A stretch of DNA of 64,000 nucleotides from Marinicella pacifica (GTDB lineage: Bacteria; Pseudomonadota; Gammaproteobacteria; Xanthomonadales; Marinicellaceae): the NCBI RefSeq assembly GCF_014636635.1, contig NZ_BMEO01000004.1:186001-250000 (forward strand). Reading direction: 5' to 3'. A program made the position numbers and the translations under genes. The notes beneath the pieces were generated by a model. The model was not told the DNA's origin and ran no database searches. It was given only the letters and a program-made list of their open reading frames with translations. Each line of letters opens with the position of its first letter. Within the stretch, counting starts at the first letter, position 1. Shown here one piece after another: positions 31,679-40,103 of this stretch.

Positions 31679-33766
31679 ATGCAAGCACAACAAAAACAAA
31701 CACAAACGAACATCGACTGGTTGCACACTGCCAGAACTTTACTCACCTCACGCGCCCTGGATGATCTGGAAGAATACGATTTGGTGAAACAAAAGAAAGT
31801 GCTGTATCAGTTTTCCGCGCGCGGACACGACATGGCACAAATTTTACTGGCACAAATTCTCACCGCGAAAAAAGACGCCGTCTCGGGTTATTACCGCTCG
31901 CGGCCGCTGTTACTGTCCATGGGCATTAGTGTAGAACAATGTCTGCAGGCCAGTATGATGCGCCAGGGCGGTTTTTCCGATGGGCGGGATATCGGCGTGG
32001 TGTTTAACCAACCCAATCACCAGGGCGCCTGCGTGTTACCGATGTCGGGCGGTGTCGGTGCACAGTACACGCCCATTGCCGGCTGGGCGCAGGCGATTGA
32101 ATACCACCGCAATCATTTGAATAACAGCGATTGGAATGATGCCATCGGGCTGGTTTTAGGCGGTGACGGCTCGGTGGCCACCAATGGTTTTTGGTCGGCC
32201 TTAACCATGGCCACCACCTTATCCCTGCCGATGTTTTTTTATATTGAGGATAACGGTTATGGTATTTCAGTACCTTCCAGCTTTCAAACACCCGGTGGCA
32301 ATATTGTTAGTAACCTGGAAAGCTTTAAAGGCATTAAATTATTTTCCGGTGACGGCACCCAGCCACAAGTGGCCGCTGATTTAATCCAACAGAGCAACGA
32401 CTATATCCGAACAGAGCGTAAACCAGCCTTATTGCGTCTGACCGTACCCCGTTTGAACGGCCACTCTGCACAAGACACGCAAGGCTATAAAAGTGAGGAG
32501 CGCCTTACATTTGAACAACAGCATGACCCATTGCCCAAGCTCAAAGCTTATTTACACAAACAGAACATATTAACCGCAGATGCATGGGATAAAATGGCAC
32601 AAGAAACCAAAGACGCCGTTTATAAAACCTACCAAAAAGTGGATCAACAAGCCCATGCAGACCCCAAAACCATTACCCGCCATGCCTTTAGCGAACAAGA
32701 TGAGCACGGCAATGAAGCGCTGCAACAACAAGGCGGTATTCATTTAAATAAACCCACCTTTCCGCCAAGCAGTGAAGAGGTGGTGGCCGAGTCCGGCCGT
32801 GCCAATATGGTGACTGCGATTCGTCGCACCTTAGATTATGAACTGACCCATAACGATAAAATGCTGGTGTTCGGTGAAGATGTCGGAGCCAAAGGCGGTG
32901 TTCACGCCGTGACACTGGGTTTACAGGACAAGCATGGCGAACAACGGGTGTTTGATACCTCATTGTCAGAAGAAGGTATTATCGGACGTTCTGTGGGTAT
33001 GGCCCTGGCCGGTTTATTACCGGTTCCGGAAATCCAATTCAGAAAATACGCCGATCCGGCCGAAGAACAACTCAATGACACCGGCACCATGCGCTGGCGC
33101 ACCAATAACCGCTTTGCCGCACCCATGGTGGTGCGCATGGCCGGTGGCTATTTTGGTTGTGGCGATCCCTGGCATTCACAATGCGCTGAGGTCAAATGGG
33201 TCCACGCCATCGGCTGGCAGGTGGCCATGCCATCCAACGCCGAAGATGCGGTGGGTTTATTGCGTTATGCTTTACGCGATAATAACCCGACGATTTTCTT
33301 TGAGCACCGCAAAATGCTCGATCACAGTTGGGCGCGACGACCATATCCGGGCGATCAATACATGATTCCGTTCGGCAAGGCCAAAACCATCACATCAGGT
33401 GACCGTTTAACCATCGTCAGTTGGGGCGGCATGGTGCATATGTGCCAAAGCGCCATAGAGCAAACCGGCATCAATGCCGAGCTCATTGATTTGCGCACCT
33501 TGCGGCCCTGGGATAAACAAGCGGTGTTAGACTCAGTCAAAAAGACAGGCCGCTGCCTGATTGTGCATGAAGACAACATCTCCGCCGGTTTTGGTGCAGA
33601 GATAGCCGCGGTGCTGGCTAAAGAGGCCTTTTTCTACTTAGATGCACCGATTGAACGGTTAGCGACCGCCGACATTGGCAACCCCCATGATCCGCAATTA
33701 ATGGCCGCAGCCTTACCCAATACCGACACCATTGCCGAAAAAATCATTGAATTGGATAAAATATGA
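31679..33766 (+). CDS. Branched-chain-type 2-oxoacid dehydrogenase E1, fused alpha and beta subunits
   Basis: A 695-residue thiamine-diphosphate enzyme that decarboxylates a 2-oxoacid (probably from Val, Leu or Ile) and passes the acyl group to E2. The alpha half (about 1-330) has SARGHDMAQILLAQ, YYRSRPLLLSMG and the ThDP motif LGGDGSVATNGFWSALT with EDNGYG. The beta half (about 370-695) has MVTAIRRTLDYEL, GEDVGAKGGVHAVTLGL, PEIQFRKYADPAEEQL and VHEDNISAGFGAEI. The two chains are normally separate genes; here one frame joins them through a Lys/Gln-rich linker. The stop overlaps the E2 start by four bases. No E3 gene is in the window. Confidence 0.9.
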   Translation: MQAQQKQTQTNIDWLHTARTLLTSRALDDLEEYDLVKQKKVLYQFSARGHDMAQILLAQILTAKKDAVSGYYRSRPLLLSMGISVEQCLQASMMRQGGFSDGRDIGVVFNQPNHQGACVLPMSGGVGAQYTPIAGWAQAIEYHRNHLNNSDWNDAIGLVLGGDGSVATNGFWSALTMATTLSLPMFFYIEDNGYGISVPSSFQTPGGNIVSNLESFKGIKLFSGDGTQPQVAADLIQQSNDYIRTERKPALLRLTVPRLNGHSAQDTQGYKSEERLTFEQQHDPLPKLKAYLHKQNILTADAWDKMAQETKDAVYKTYQKVDQQAHADPKTITRHAFSEQDEHGNEALQQQGGIHLNKPTFPPSSEEVVAESGRANMVTAIRRTLDYELTHNDKMLVFGEDVGAKGGVHAVTLGLQDKHGEQRVFDTSLSEEGIIGRSVGMALAGLLPVPEIQFRKYADPAEEQLNDTGTMRWRTNNRFAAPMVVRMAGGYFGCGDPWHSQCAEVKWVHAIGWQVAMPSNAEDAVGLLRYALRDNNPTIFFEHRKMLDHSWARRPYPGDQYMIPFGKAKTITSGDRLTIVSWGGMVHMCQSAIEQTGINAELIDLRTLRPWDKQAVLDSVKKTGRCLIVHEDNISAGFGAEIAAVLAKEAFFYLDAPIERLATADIGNPHDPQLMAAALPNTDTIAEKIIELDKI

Positions 33767-34977
33767 GCAAAACAGTTGACATTACATTAGAAGAAGCGCA
33801 AACTGAAGGCACCACAGCCACCGTGGCAGAATGGCTGAAACAAGTCGGAGACCGGGTTTGCAAAGATGAACCCATCATTGAACTCGAAACCGACAAGGTG
33901 ATGATGGAAGTCGTCGCACCTGCTGATGGCGTTTTAACCGCCATTCATGTTGAAGTGGGTGAAACCGCCACAGAACAAAAAATTCTGGGAACTATTGACA
34001 CCGAAGCAGAGTCAAAGCCTGAGAACGAAGAACGTAAAACCAAAGAAAAATCTGCTCCAAAAGATAAACAACACAGTTTATCGCAAAAAAACACGCCGGC
34101 TGCGGGGCCCTTAGATCATCCCCCCTCTAAGTTCAAGAGTCCCGCAGTTCGGCGTCTTTTATCACAACACGACCTCAACCCTGAATCCATACCTGGTACC
34201 GGCAAAAACAACCGCCTCACCAGCCGAGACATTAAAGCTTATCTTGATCAGGTTGAATCAGACAGCACCTCCTCGTCCGATGACAGCCAATTTATCAAGC
34301 ACACCCCGATGCGGCGCAAGATTGCCGAGCATATGCAGCACAGCTTACAAACTGCACCGCATGTCACCGCCGTTTTTGATGTCGATCTAAGCCGTATCAT
34401 AGCGCACCGAACACAACATAAAAAATCTTATGAACAACGTGGCATAAAACTAACTTTTACCGCCTATTTTATTGCCGCCACCGTTTCAGCCCTTCGACAC
34501 CAGCCCAAAATCAACGCCCGTTTCCACGAAGATGGTTTAGAAGTTTTTAATCACATGAACATTGGTATTGGCACGGCACTGGGTGATGACGGTCTTATCG
34601 TGCCGGTGTTAAAGCACTGCGAGCATAAAAATGTAGAACAAATCGCACAAGGCCTGACCGAAATGACCGACAAAGCCCGCACCGGCGAACTGAAACAATC
34701 TGATGTCCAGGGCGGTACTTTTACCATTTCCAATCACGGCGTGTCCGGCTCCCTGGTGGCCACACCGATCATTATCAACCAACCTCAGGTGGCGATTTTA
34801 GGCTTAGGGAAAATTGAAAAAAGACCGGTGGTCAAAACAATTGACGGCGAAGATGCACTGGTGATTAAACCCATGTGCTACGTCAGCCTGACCATCGACC
34901 ACCGCGCCCTGGATGCTTATCACACCAATGACTTTCTCAGTCACTTTAAAGATTTTATAGAAAACTGGGAAGCTTAA
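33763..34977 (+). CDS. Dihydrolipoamide acyltransferase E2 of the 2-oxoacid dehydrogenase complex
   Basis: A 404-residue E2 core. It has one lipoyl domain (about 1-80, with the modified Lys in ELETDKVMMEVVAP), a charged linker, an E3/E1-binding domain (about 122-160: SPAVRRLLSQHDLNPESIPG) and a catalytic domain (about 175-404) ending in the active-site motif TIDHRALDAY. It partners with the fused E1 immediately upstream. Acyl specificity is not directly readable; the neighbouring Lrp-type regulator favours the branched-chain complex. Confidence 0.92.
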   Translation: MSKTVDITLEEAQTEGTTATVAEWLKQVGDRVCKDEPIIELETDKVMMEVVAPADGVLTAIHVEVGETATEQKILGTIDTEAESKPENEERKTKEKSAPKDKQHSLSQKNTPAAGPLDHPPSKFKSPAVRRLLSQHDLNPESIPGTGKNNRLTSRDIKAYLDQVESDSTSSSDDSQFIKHTPMRRKIAEHMQHSLQTAPHVTAVFDVDLSRIIAHRTQHKKSYEQRGIKLTFTAYFIAATVSALRHQPKINARFHEDGLEVFNHMNIGIGTALGDDGLIVPVLKHCEHKNVEQIAQGLTEMTDKARTGELKQSDVQGGTFTISNHGVSGSLVATPIIINQPQVAILGLGKIEKRPVVKTIDGEDALVIKPMCYVSLTIDHRALDAYHTNDFLSHFKDFIENWEA

Positions 34978-35091
34978 CTCTCGTTTTTTAGTTATTTTAC
35001 AAAAATTTGTTTAGCTACTTTTCATCATTTAAACTAATTCAAAGGATCTTTCTTGTATTGTATTGATATGCTGTACTCTCAAATTGACAAA

Positions 35092-35121
35092 TTGAAAATT
35101 AATATTTTATTATGGTATAAT
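35092..35121 (+). promoter_or_regulatory. Strong sigma-70 promoter ahead of the NYN gene
   Basis: TTGAAA and TATAAT are separated by 18 bases, with a TGG extension before the -10. The start should fall near 35128, leaving a leader of about 110 bases to the NYN start codon. Confidence 0.65.
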
Positions 35122-35161
35122 CGCAATATGTAGTCAATTTCTTGACTCAACCGAAAAATCA

Positions 35162-35218
35162 GGTCTGTATGTGCGTTTCTTATCCAAGAAGTGCATAGCA
35201 CTCACGCACATACCAGGC
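35162..35218 (+). promoter_or_regulatory. Stem-loop in the NYN gene leader
   Basis: GGTCTGTATGTGCGT and ACGCACATACCAGGCC are near-perfect inverted arms (one bulged base and one G-T-type mismatch) around a 26-base loop that itself holds GTGCATAGCAC. The structure lies between the promoter and the start codon and could be a regulatory leader or a target for the encoded nuclease-like protein. Confidence 0.45.
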
Positions 35219-35238
35219 CGCTCTTATTGTTAATATCT

Positions 35239-35871
35239 ATGTACAAATATGCGATTCTAATTGATGCTGGTTTTTTGAAAAAGAAACTGTTTGTTCGAAA
35301 CAATAGAGTGCCAATAAATTCTGATTTAATAATTGATTTTGTTGCCGATATTAAATCATCTATGGCAAATGTTATCGATGATAAAACTTTTATGCATAGA
35401 ATTTATTATTATGATGCTTATCCTGCCGATGGAAGATTTAAGAATCCTATAAGTAATTCCAAAATAGACCTTCAACAAACTGAAATATATAAAATAAATG
35501 CCAGAATAATTTCAAAACTTAAAATTACTCCAAATTTTGCAGTTCGGTTGGGTGAATGCGCTTTTCGAGGATGGAAAGTTAATAATTCAGCCCTTAAAAG
35601 TAACGATGGTCATGGCAATGTAAATATTGTGGAATCCGATTTGAGTTTAAATATACAGCAAAAAGGCGTTGACATGAGAATTGGTCTTGATGTTGCCACC
35701 CTGACTCTTAAGAAACAAGTCAATGGCATTGTATTGGTATCAGGTGATAGTGACTTTATTCCTCCAATGAAATTCGCAAGAAAAGAAGGTGTTCAACTTA
35801 TTTTATGCTCTTTAGATCACAAAATTAAAACAGAGATGCTTGAGCACAGTGATTATTCACTACAAGTGTAA
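35239..35871 (+). CDS. NYN-domain (PIN-like) protein, putative ribonuclease
   Basis: A 210-residue protein of the NYN/LabA-like family. The start is set at the ATG giving MYKYAILIDAGFLKKK, because the conserved first strand and Asp (LIDAGF) should be near the N-terminus; a longer frame has no merit. Further acidic active-site positions are in GVDMRIGLDVATL (near 148) and LVSGDSDFIPPMKFA (near 170), typical of NYN metal-dependent RNases. The gene is much AT-richer than its neighbours and has no operon partner, suggesting transfer. It has a strong promoter and a structured leader. Targets are unknown. Confidence 0.82.
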   Translation: MYKYAILIDAGFLKKKLFVRNNRVPINSDLIIDFVADIKSSMANVIDDKTFMHRIYYYDAYPADGRFKNPISNSKIDLQQTEIYKINARIISKLKITPNFAVRLGECAFRGWKVNNSALKSNDGHGNVNIVESDLSLNIQQKGVDMRIGLDVATLTLKKQVNGIVLVSGDSDFIPPMKFARKEGVQLILCSLDHKIKTEMLEHSDYSLQV

Positions 35872-35907
35872 ATATTATTTAAGCAATAAGTGCAGATTTA
35901 ACTTTAA

Positions 35908-35930
35908 GAAGCCTGAAACGGCTTCTCAAA
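35908..35930. terminator. Possible bidirectional terminator hairpin
   Basis: GAAGCC-TGAAAC-GGCTTC lies between the convergent NYN and small membrane-protein genes. The T runs are poor on both sides, so function is uncertain. Confidence 0.35.
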
Positions 35931-35947
35931 GAATAAAGATTAATTTC

Positions 35948-36355
35948 TCAAAACACGAACATCAATAAATCAACCACACCCAAAACAATGGCTGCAATAC
36001 CCAAAGGTTCTTTAATCGGCGCCAGTTTATCGACAACTTTGTTGATGTTGTCATTGATTGAGGCATTGTCTTTCGTCCAACCCCGTAATACGTTTTGGGC
36101 ATAGAGAAAACCCAAAGCCATCATCACCAGTGCCGACAACAAAGCTAAAAACAAATACAAATTAAAGTATTTAATCCAGCGCAACACCCGGAACAACCAT
36201 ATAATACCGAGCACAATGGCCACAATACCAATCCAGCCTTCAGACTGTCTTAAGAAACTAATCAGGTCTTTGGTGCCCGGCGCCATCGCCTGAATGCGCT
36301 CAGCGGCCGCCAAAAAACCCAACACCAGCAAGGTAATAATTAAGAAAAAAGTCAT
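35948..36355 (-). CDS. Small polytopic membrane protein
   Basis: A 135-residue protein with about four hydrophobic segments: FFLIITLLVLGFLAAAERI, GIVAIVLGIIWLFRVLRWI, LYLFLALLSALVMMALGFL and a C-terminal GIAAIVLGVVDLLMFVF. The first and last thirds share an 'xAIVLGxxxLxxxF' pattern, hinting at an internal duplication. AAGAGG precedes the ATG by five bases. I do not recognise a functional family. It is a single-gene unit. Confidence 0.65.
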   Translation of the reverse strand: MTFFLIITLLVLGFLAAAERIQAMAPGTKDLISFLRQSEGWIGIVAIVLGIIWLFRVLRWIKYFNLYLFLALLSALVMMALGFLYAQNVLRGWTKDNASINDNINKVVDKLAPIKEPLGIAAIVLGVVDLLMFVF

Positions 36356-36575
36356 ATCTGCCTCTTAAAATGAATGCTTATTATTTTAGCAGAATTACGA
36401 AATTATTTTGTAAAAAGGAATTATTAATCGGTTAATTTGTGAACTCATTCCGTTTATTTTAAAAGTGACAAGCTGTGAAAAGACATCAGCTCATTCAAAT
36501 CGAATATTGAACTCACCGTTATTGTCCATACTTTATTAAACTAATCCATTCACAGCTCGGCATTGGGAGAATCCA

Positions 36576-38429
36576 TTGAATACAAACACTGAAATACGCC
36601 AATCACTCAAAAAATTGCTGCCCAATGTGCCACAAAACTGGCTTAAGCTGACCACCCATCGCCTCGATATTTACAATGAAGCCAATGCCAAATCTGAGTT
36701 TTTGAATGAGCTGAAAAAACTAATTAAATCCGGGGAAACCGATACCAAACAGCTGAAAAACTTACCCACCGCCTATGACTATATTCGACTTGGGCATCAG
36801 TTATCCAGTCTATTGGAATGGGTTTTGGCCGAGATTAATCAGGTCAACGATGAACAAGTCATTGCTTTTGCCTCAAAAACAATGCCGATTCTGGCTGTTT
36901 TACGGCACAATGCCATTAATAATCAAGCCACCCATATTTATTACGACACTGAACATTCACCACTGATTGACGAGTCTCGACTTAATAACATCTATGGTTA
37001 TCACTATCAGCTAAGCCAAGTGGCTGACACTGATGACATCCCACAACAGAGCGAAGCCTCGGTTATTTATGTCACGCAACAGCCGTTTAATAAAAAACCC
37101 AACAATAATCCTGCCATTGATGTGATGGTTAATATCCAACCACAATCAGGGTCTTATGTACTGATTCAACAAGCCGACTCGCAGGCCTTGGTCAAAGCCA
37201 TCCAACATGTCCGTCGACGAGAAACAATCGCCATGTCGCCACTGAATTGCTATCGGGTTTTGAATGAAATGGCCGGCAAACCAACTGAGTCATCAGTCCT
37301 TAACCCAAACGCTGAAAACACTGTGGCGCATTGCATTCAAAACAATACCGGCAGCGGGTCAACACCGCTGGTGGCCTCAAGTGGTCTGTCCATTCAATAC
37401 GCCATTTTAATGGGCTTAATCGAATACGCCCAAACAGAACACCCCGACAAACCCATAAAAATTATTTTACCGCCCAACTGCTATGGCGGCACCAATGACC
37501 AATCCCGCCGCGTGGCCGATTTAGTCCCCCAAGCAGAAATTATTGATTTGCCGGTTGATGGTGGCGCGGATCTGGTGAACAGCTTAGAAACGGCTTTAGA
37601 GTCTGTGGCGGAAGCTGATGGTGTGCCGATTGTCCTGGCAGAAATTCCCACCAACCCGCGGGTTGAAGTGCCCGACATGACGGCGTTAAGTAAAACTTTA
37701 AACAAACAACGTCAAACACCCAACAAGGAAACAGCCGTTCAGCCCGTTTTTATGGTGGATCAAACCTTCTGCCCGAATGTCCCTTTATTGGGTTCTGACA
37801 GCGAACTTGCGAATGTCAAAACCATTTCATTTACCAGCGGTTCAAAATTCCCCAGCGGCGGTCGCTGTATCGCCGGCTACTGTGCCGCCAATCAGGTGGC
37901 TCAAGATTTAATGCCGCTGATCGAAGCGCATTTAACGCTGTCGGACAACCAGGCTAATGAAAATCAAATTAACACACTCGCCGAAACCATGCCCTCGATG
38001 ACCAAACGCATTGACCAAGCTTACGAGAATACGCGAGAATTTGTTCAGGCCATTCGTACACTGCTACCGTCAGCCAAAATATTTTACGTCACCGATGACA
38101 TGGCACAAAGTGGCTTTAAACCTTCGGTGTTCTCACTCGATTTACCGGTTGAAGCCAAAACCCGACAAGAACAACAGGAACGACAAAAAGAACTCAACAA
38201 AAAACTCATTGCCTTTATGATTCAACGGCACCCGAAAAGCTGCAAAAACTGCGTCAGCTACGGCCAGCTCAAAGGCAGCTACTGGACCATCCCCGCCACC
38301 TCAACCCAGGGCACCACCAAAGAAGACGACAAAGACTACGTTGTCCGGGTCTCGATTTCGCCGGATGTGGATGTGGCTGAATTAACCAAATCTTTTAAAG
38401 CATTTTGTGAGGAACATGATTTGCTTTAA
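36576..38429 (+). CDS. Large PLP-dependent enzyme of the Cys/Met metabolism (fold type I) superfamily
   Basis: A 617-residue protein. It starts at TTG with an excellent GGGAGA site five bases upstream, and no ATG fits better. The PLP-binding half (about 240-520) has SSGLSIQYAILMGL, ILPPNCYGGTNDQSRR, the aldimine Asp in VFMVDQTFCPN, and the PLP lysine in SFTSGSKFPSGGRC near 425, as in cystathionine gamma-synthase relatives. The N-terminal 200 residues are family-specific and the protein is about 200 residues longer than classical members. Substrate unknown; C-S lyase or transferase chemistry is likely. Codons near the 3' end become C-rich. Confidence 0.75.
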   Translation: MNTNTEIRQSLKKLLPNVPQNWLKLTTHRLDIYNEANAKSEFLNELKKLIKSGETDTKQLKNLPTAYDYIRLGHQLSSLLEWVLAEINQVNDEQVIAFASKTMPILAVLRHNAINNQATHIYYDTEHSPLIDESRLNNIYGYHYQLSQVADTDDIPQQSEASVIYVTQQPFNKKPNNNPAIDVMVNIQPQSGSYVLIQQADSQALVKAIQHVRRRETIAMSPLNCYRVLNEMAGKPTESSVLNPNAENTVAHCIQNNTGSGSTPLVASSGLSIQYAILMGLIEYAQTEHPDKPIKIILPPNCYGGTNDQSRRVADLVPQAEIIDLPVDGGADLVNSLETALESVAEADGVPIVLAEIPTNPRVEVPDMTALSKTLNKQRQTPNKETAVQPVFMVDQTFCPNVPLLGSDSELANVKTISFTSGSKFPSGGRCIAGYCAANQVAQDLMPLIEAHLTLSDNQANENQINTLAETMPSMTKRIDQAYENTREFVQAIRTLLPSAKIFYVTDDMAQSGFKPSVFSLDLPVEAKTRQEQQERQKELNKKLIAFMIQRHPKSCKNCVSYGQLKGSYWTIPATSTQGTTKEDDKDYVVRVSISPDVDVAELTKSFKAFCEEHDLL

Positions 38430-38435
38430 ATCACT

Positions 38436-38480
38436 TGCCGTCGCAGGACGGCATCCAGCGTCTTTAAGAACAGGCTCAAA
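38436..38480 (+). repeat. Dispersed REP-like repeat, copy 2
   Basis: Same hairpin TGCCGTC-GCAG-GACGGCA followed by TCCAGCGTCTTTAAG and ACAGGCTCAAA. It begins seven bases after the PLP-enzyme stop. Confidence 0.85.
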
Positions 38481-38532
38481 GAACTAAATCAATTAATATT
38501 GTCAAAAGACATTAAAGTAACGATGGAAAATA

Positions 38533-39045
38533 ATGAAAGATGCTGAAAGCAAATCAAAAAGAGCCTTAAGATCAATACCAAAAATAATTGGCTTTGGAAT
38601 CGTAATAAGTTTATCACTTCTCGGTATCTTCTTTATAGCTTTGGTTATTTACATCACTTATTTCGACTCGTTAGGTAGCCATTCCAAACAAAACGATGCC
38701 ATATGGCAACTCAATAAAATTGATAATGCTTTAGAAGAATATAAGTTAGATATAACCACCTATCCATCATCACTATCGGAACTCATTGAAGACGATGAAT
38801 CCAAATCCATGTGGATGGGTCCTTATCTGAAATCAAAGGGACATATAGATCCATGGGGTCACATTTACCATTACCAATATTTCCCTGAAAGAAAAGGTTA
38901 TCAACTTTACACATTAGGCTCTGACCATGCAGTCGGTGGAGATGACCAAGCAAAAGACAGAATCAGCGCCAAGTCACTCATGCTGATAAAGCCTAATAAG
39001 TTGTATGAAGACTCAATTAAAAACGATGATAAAAACCAAAAATAG
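38533..39045 (+). CDS. Membrane-anchored GspG-like (type II secretion pseudopilin C-domain) protein
   Basis: A 170-residue protein with an N-terminal cytoplasmic stretch, one membrane segment (about 17-43: IIGFGIVISLSLLGIFFIAL) and a periplasmic domain like the globular part of GspG: NALEEYKLDITTYPSSLSEL, GPYLKSKGHIDPWGHIYHY and YTLGSDHAVGGDDQ, the latter matching the calcium-binding loop of major pseudopilins. The prepilin signature (G-FTLIE) is absent, so it would not be processed as a pilin. No other secretion genes are near. It may be a solitary domain reused in the envelope. Confidence 0.7.
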   Translation: MKDAESKSKRALRSIPKIIGFGIVISLSLLGIFFIALVIYITYFDSLGSHSKQNDAIWQLNKIDNALEEYKLDITTYPSSLSELIEDDESKSMWMGPYLKSKGHIDPWGHIYHYQYFPERKGYQLYTLGSDHAVGGDDQAKDRISAKSLMLIKPNKLYEDSIKNDDKNQK

Positions 39046-39097
39046 TAGCATACTTTAACCATCAGACACTGGTTCAACAGAATTTTGCAACTCCACT

Positions 39098-39142
39098 TGC
39101 CGTCGCAGGACGGCATCCAGTTTCTTTCAGAATAGACCCAAA
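39098..39142 (+). repeat. Dispersed REP-like repeat, copy 3
   Basis: Same hairpin, followed by TCCAGTTTCTTTCAG and ATAGACCCAAA. It lies between the GspG-like gene and mtgA. Confidence 0.85.
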
Positions 39143-39184
39143 AAGCCGAATCATTAAAAACAGCTGAAAAGGATTAAACGTACA

Positions 39185-39895
39185 ATGACAAAAACCAAAA
39201 AACACAGCTTATTCTCAACCATCAGGCGCTGGCTTGTCCGGCTTGTGTTGCTTTGGTTTTTCATCACCCTGTCATTGGTGCTGGCCATGCGCTGGTTTAA
39301 TCCACCCACCACCGCTTTTATGTTGCAGCGCATGTACAGCCAAGAACATGATCGCATCGAAATACAACATGAATGGCGCGATATAACAGACATTGCACCC
39401 GCATTGGCGATGTCCGTCATCGCCTCCGAGGATCAAAAGTTTGCCGATCATTGGGGCTTTGACCTGGCCGCCATTGAACAAGTCCTGGAAGACCGTCAAA
39501 ACGGCGAAAAAATGCGCGGCGCCAGCACCATCAGCCAACAACTTGCCAAAAACCTGTTTCTATGGCCCGGTCGTAGCTGGGTCCGCAAAGGCCTCGAAGT
39601 CTATTTCACGGGTGCCATCGAAGTCATGATTCCCAAGCGACGGATACTTGAATTGTATTTAAATGTGGCCGAATTCGGTGACGGCATCTACGGCGCCGAA
39701 GCCGCCGCTCAAGCCATTTTTGGTGTCCCGGCTCAATCACTGAGCGCCCACCAATCCGCCCTGTTAGCTGCGCGCTTACCCGCACCGAGAAGATACGCCA
39801 TTCAACCACCCTCCGACTATATGAACCAGCGCGCCCGCTGGATAGAGCAACAAGTTAAGCAACTGGGTGGTGAGGGTTACTTGGATGGTTTGTGA
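39185..39895 (+). CDS. mtgA: Monofunctional biosynthetic peptidoglycan transglycosylase
   Basis: A GT51 enzyme that polymerises lipid II into glycan strands at the inner membrane, 236 residues. One N-terminal anchor (LVLLWFFITLSLVLAMRWF) is followed by the transglycosylase domain with ASEDQKFADHWGFD (catalytic Glu near 80), RGASTISQQLAKNLFLWPG and RKGLEVYFTGAIE, then RILELYLNVAEFGDGIYG. Length and motifs fit MtgA. It appears monocistronic. Confidence 0.95.
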   Translation: MTKTKKHSLFSTIRRWLVRLVLLWFFITLSLVLAMRWFNPPTTAFMLQRMYSQEHDRIEIQHEWRDITDIAPALAMSVIASEDQKFADHWGFDLAAIEQVLEDRQNGEKMRGASTISQQLAKNLFLWPGRSWVRKGLEVYFTGAIEVMIPKRRILELYLNVAEFGDGIYGAEAAAQAIFGVPAQSLSAHQSALLAARLPAPRRYAIQPPSDYMNQRARWIEQQVKQLGGEGYLDGL

Positions 39896-40030
39896 AAGTT
39901 GCAATTCAACCCGATACAACGCCCAAGCGACGTATTCGAGCTTGACTCGGATACCCAGTTTGCGCAGCAAACAAAAGCACCGCTTTTTTATAACAATCCA
40001 ACCGTTGAAGTCTCAATTTTGCATTAGTTC

Positions 40031-40071
40031 GGTAGGTTGGCGCTGAGCGAAGCGAAGTCCAACATTTGACC
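40031..40071. repeat. Dispersed intergenic repeat (GTTGG/CCAAC type)
   Basis: GGTAGGTTGG, a central GCTGAGCGAAGCGAAG and CCAACATTTGACC form a stem-loop resembling short intergenic repeats seen in many proteobacteria. Only this copy was seen in the window. The rest of the gap from 39896 to 40103 shows nothing else. Confidence 0.5.
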
Positions 40072-40103
40072 TATTACAATTGATGGATATGTCTAATTAT
40101 TTA

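Noticed and set aside
35191-35238. Upstream ATG for the NYN protein
   Set aside because: It lies inside the predicted leader stem-loop and would put 16 unrelated residues before the conserved first strand.
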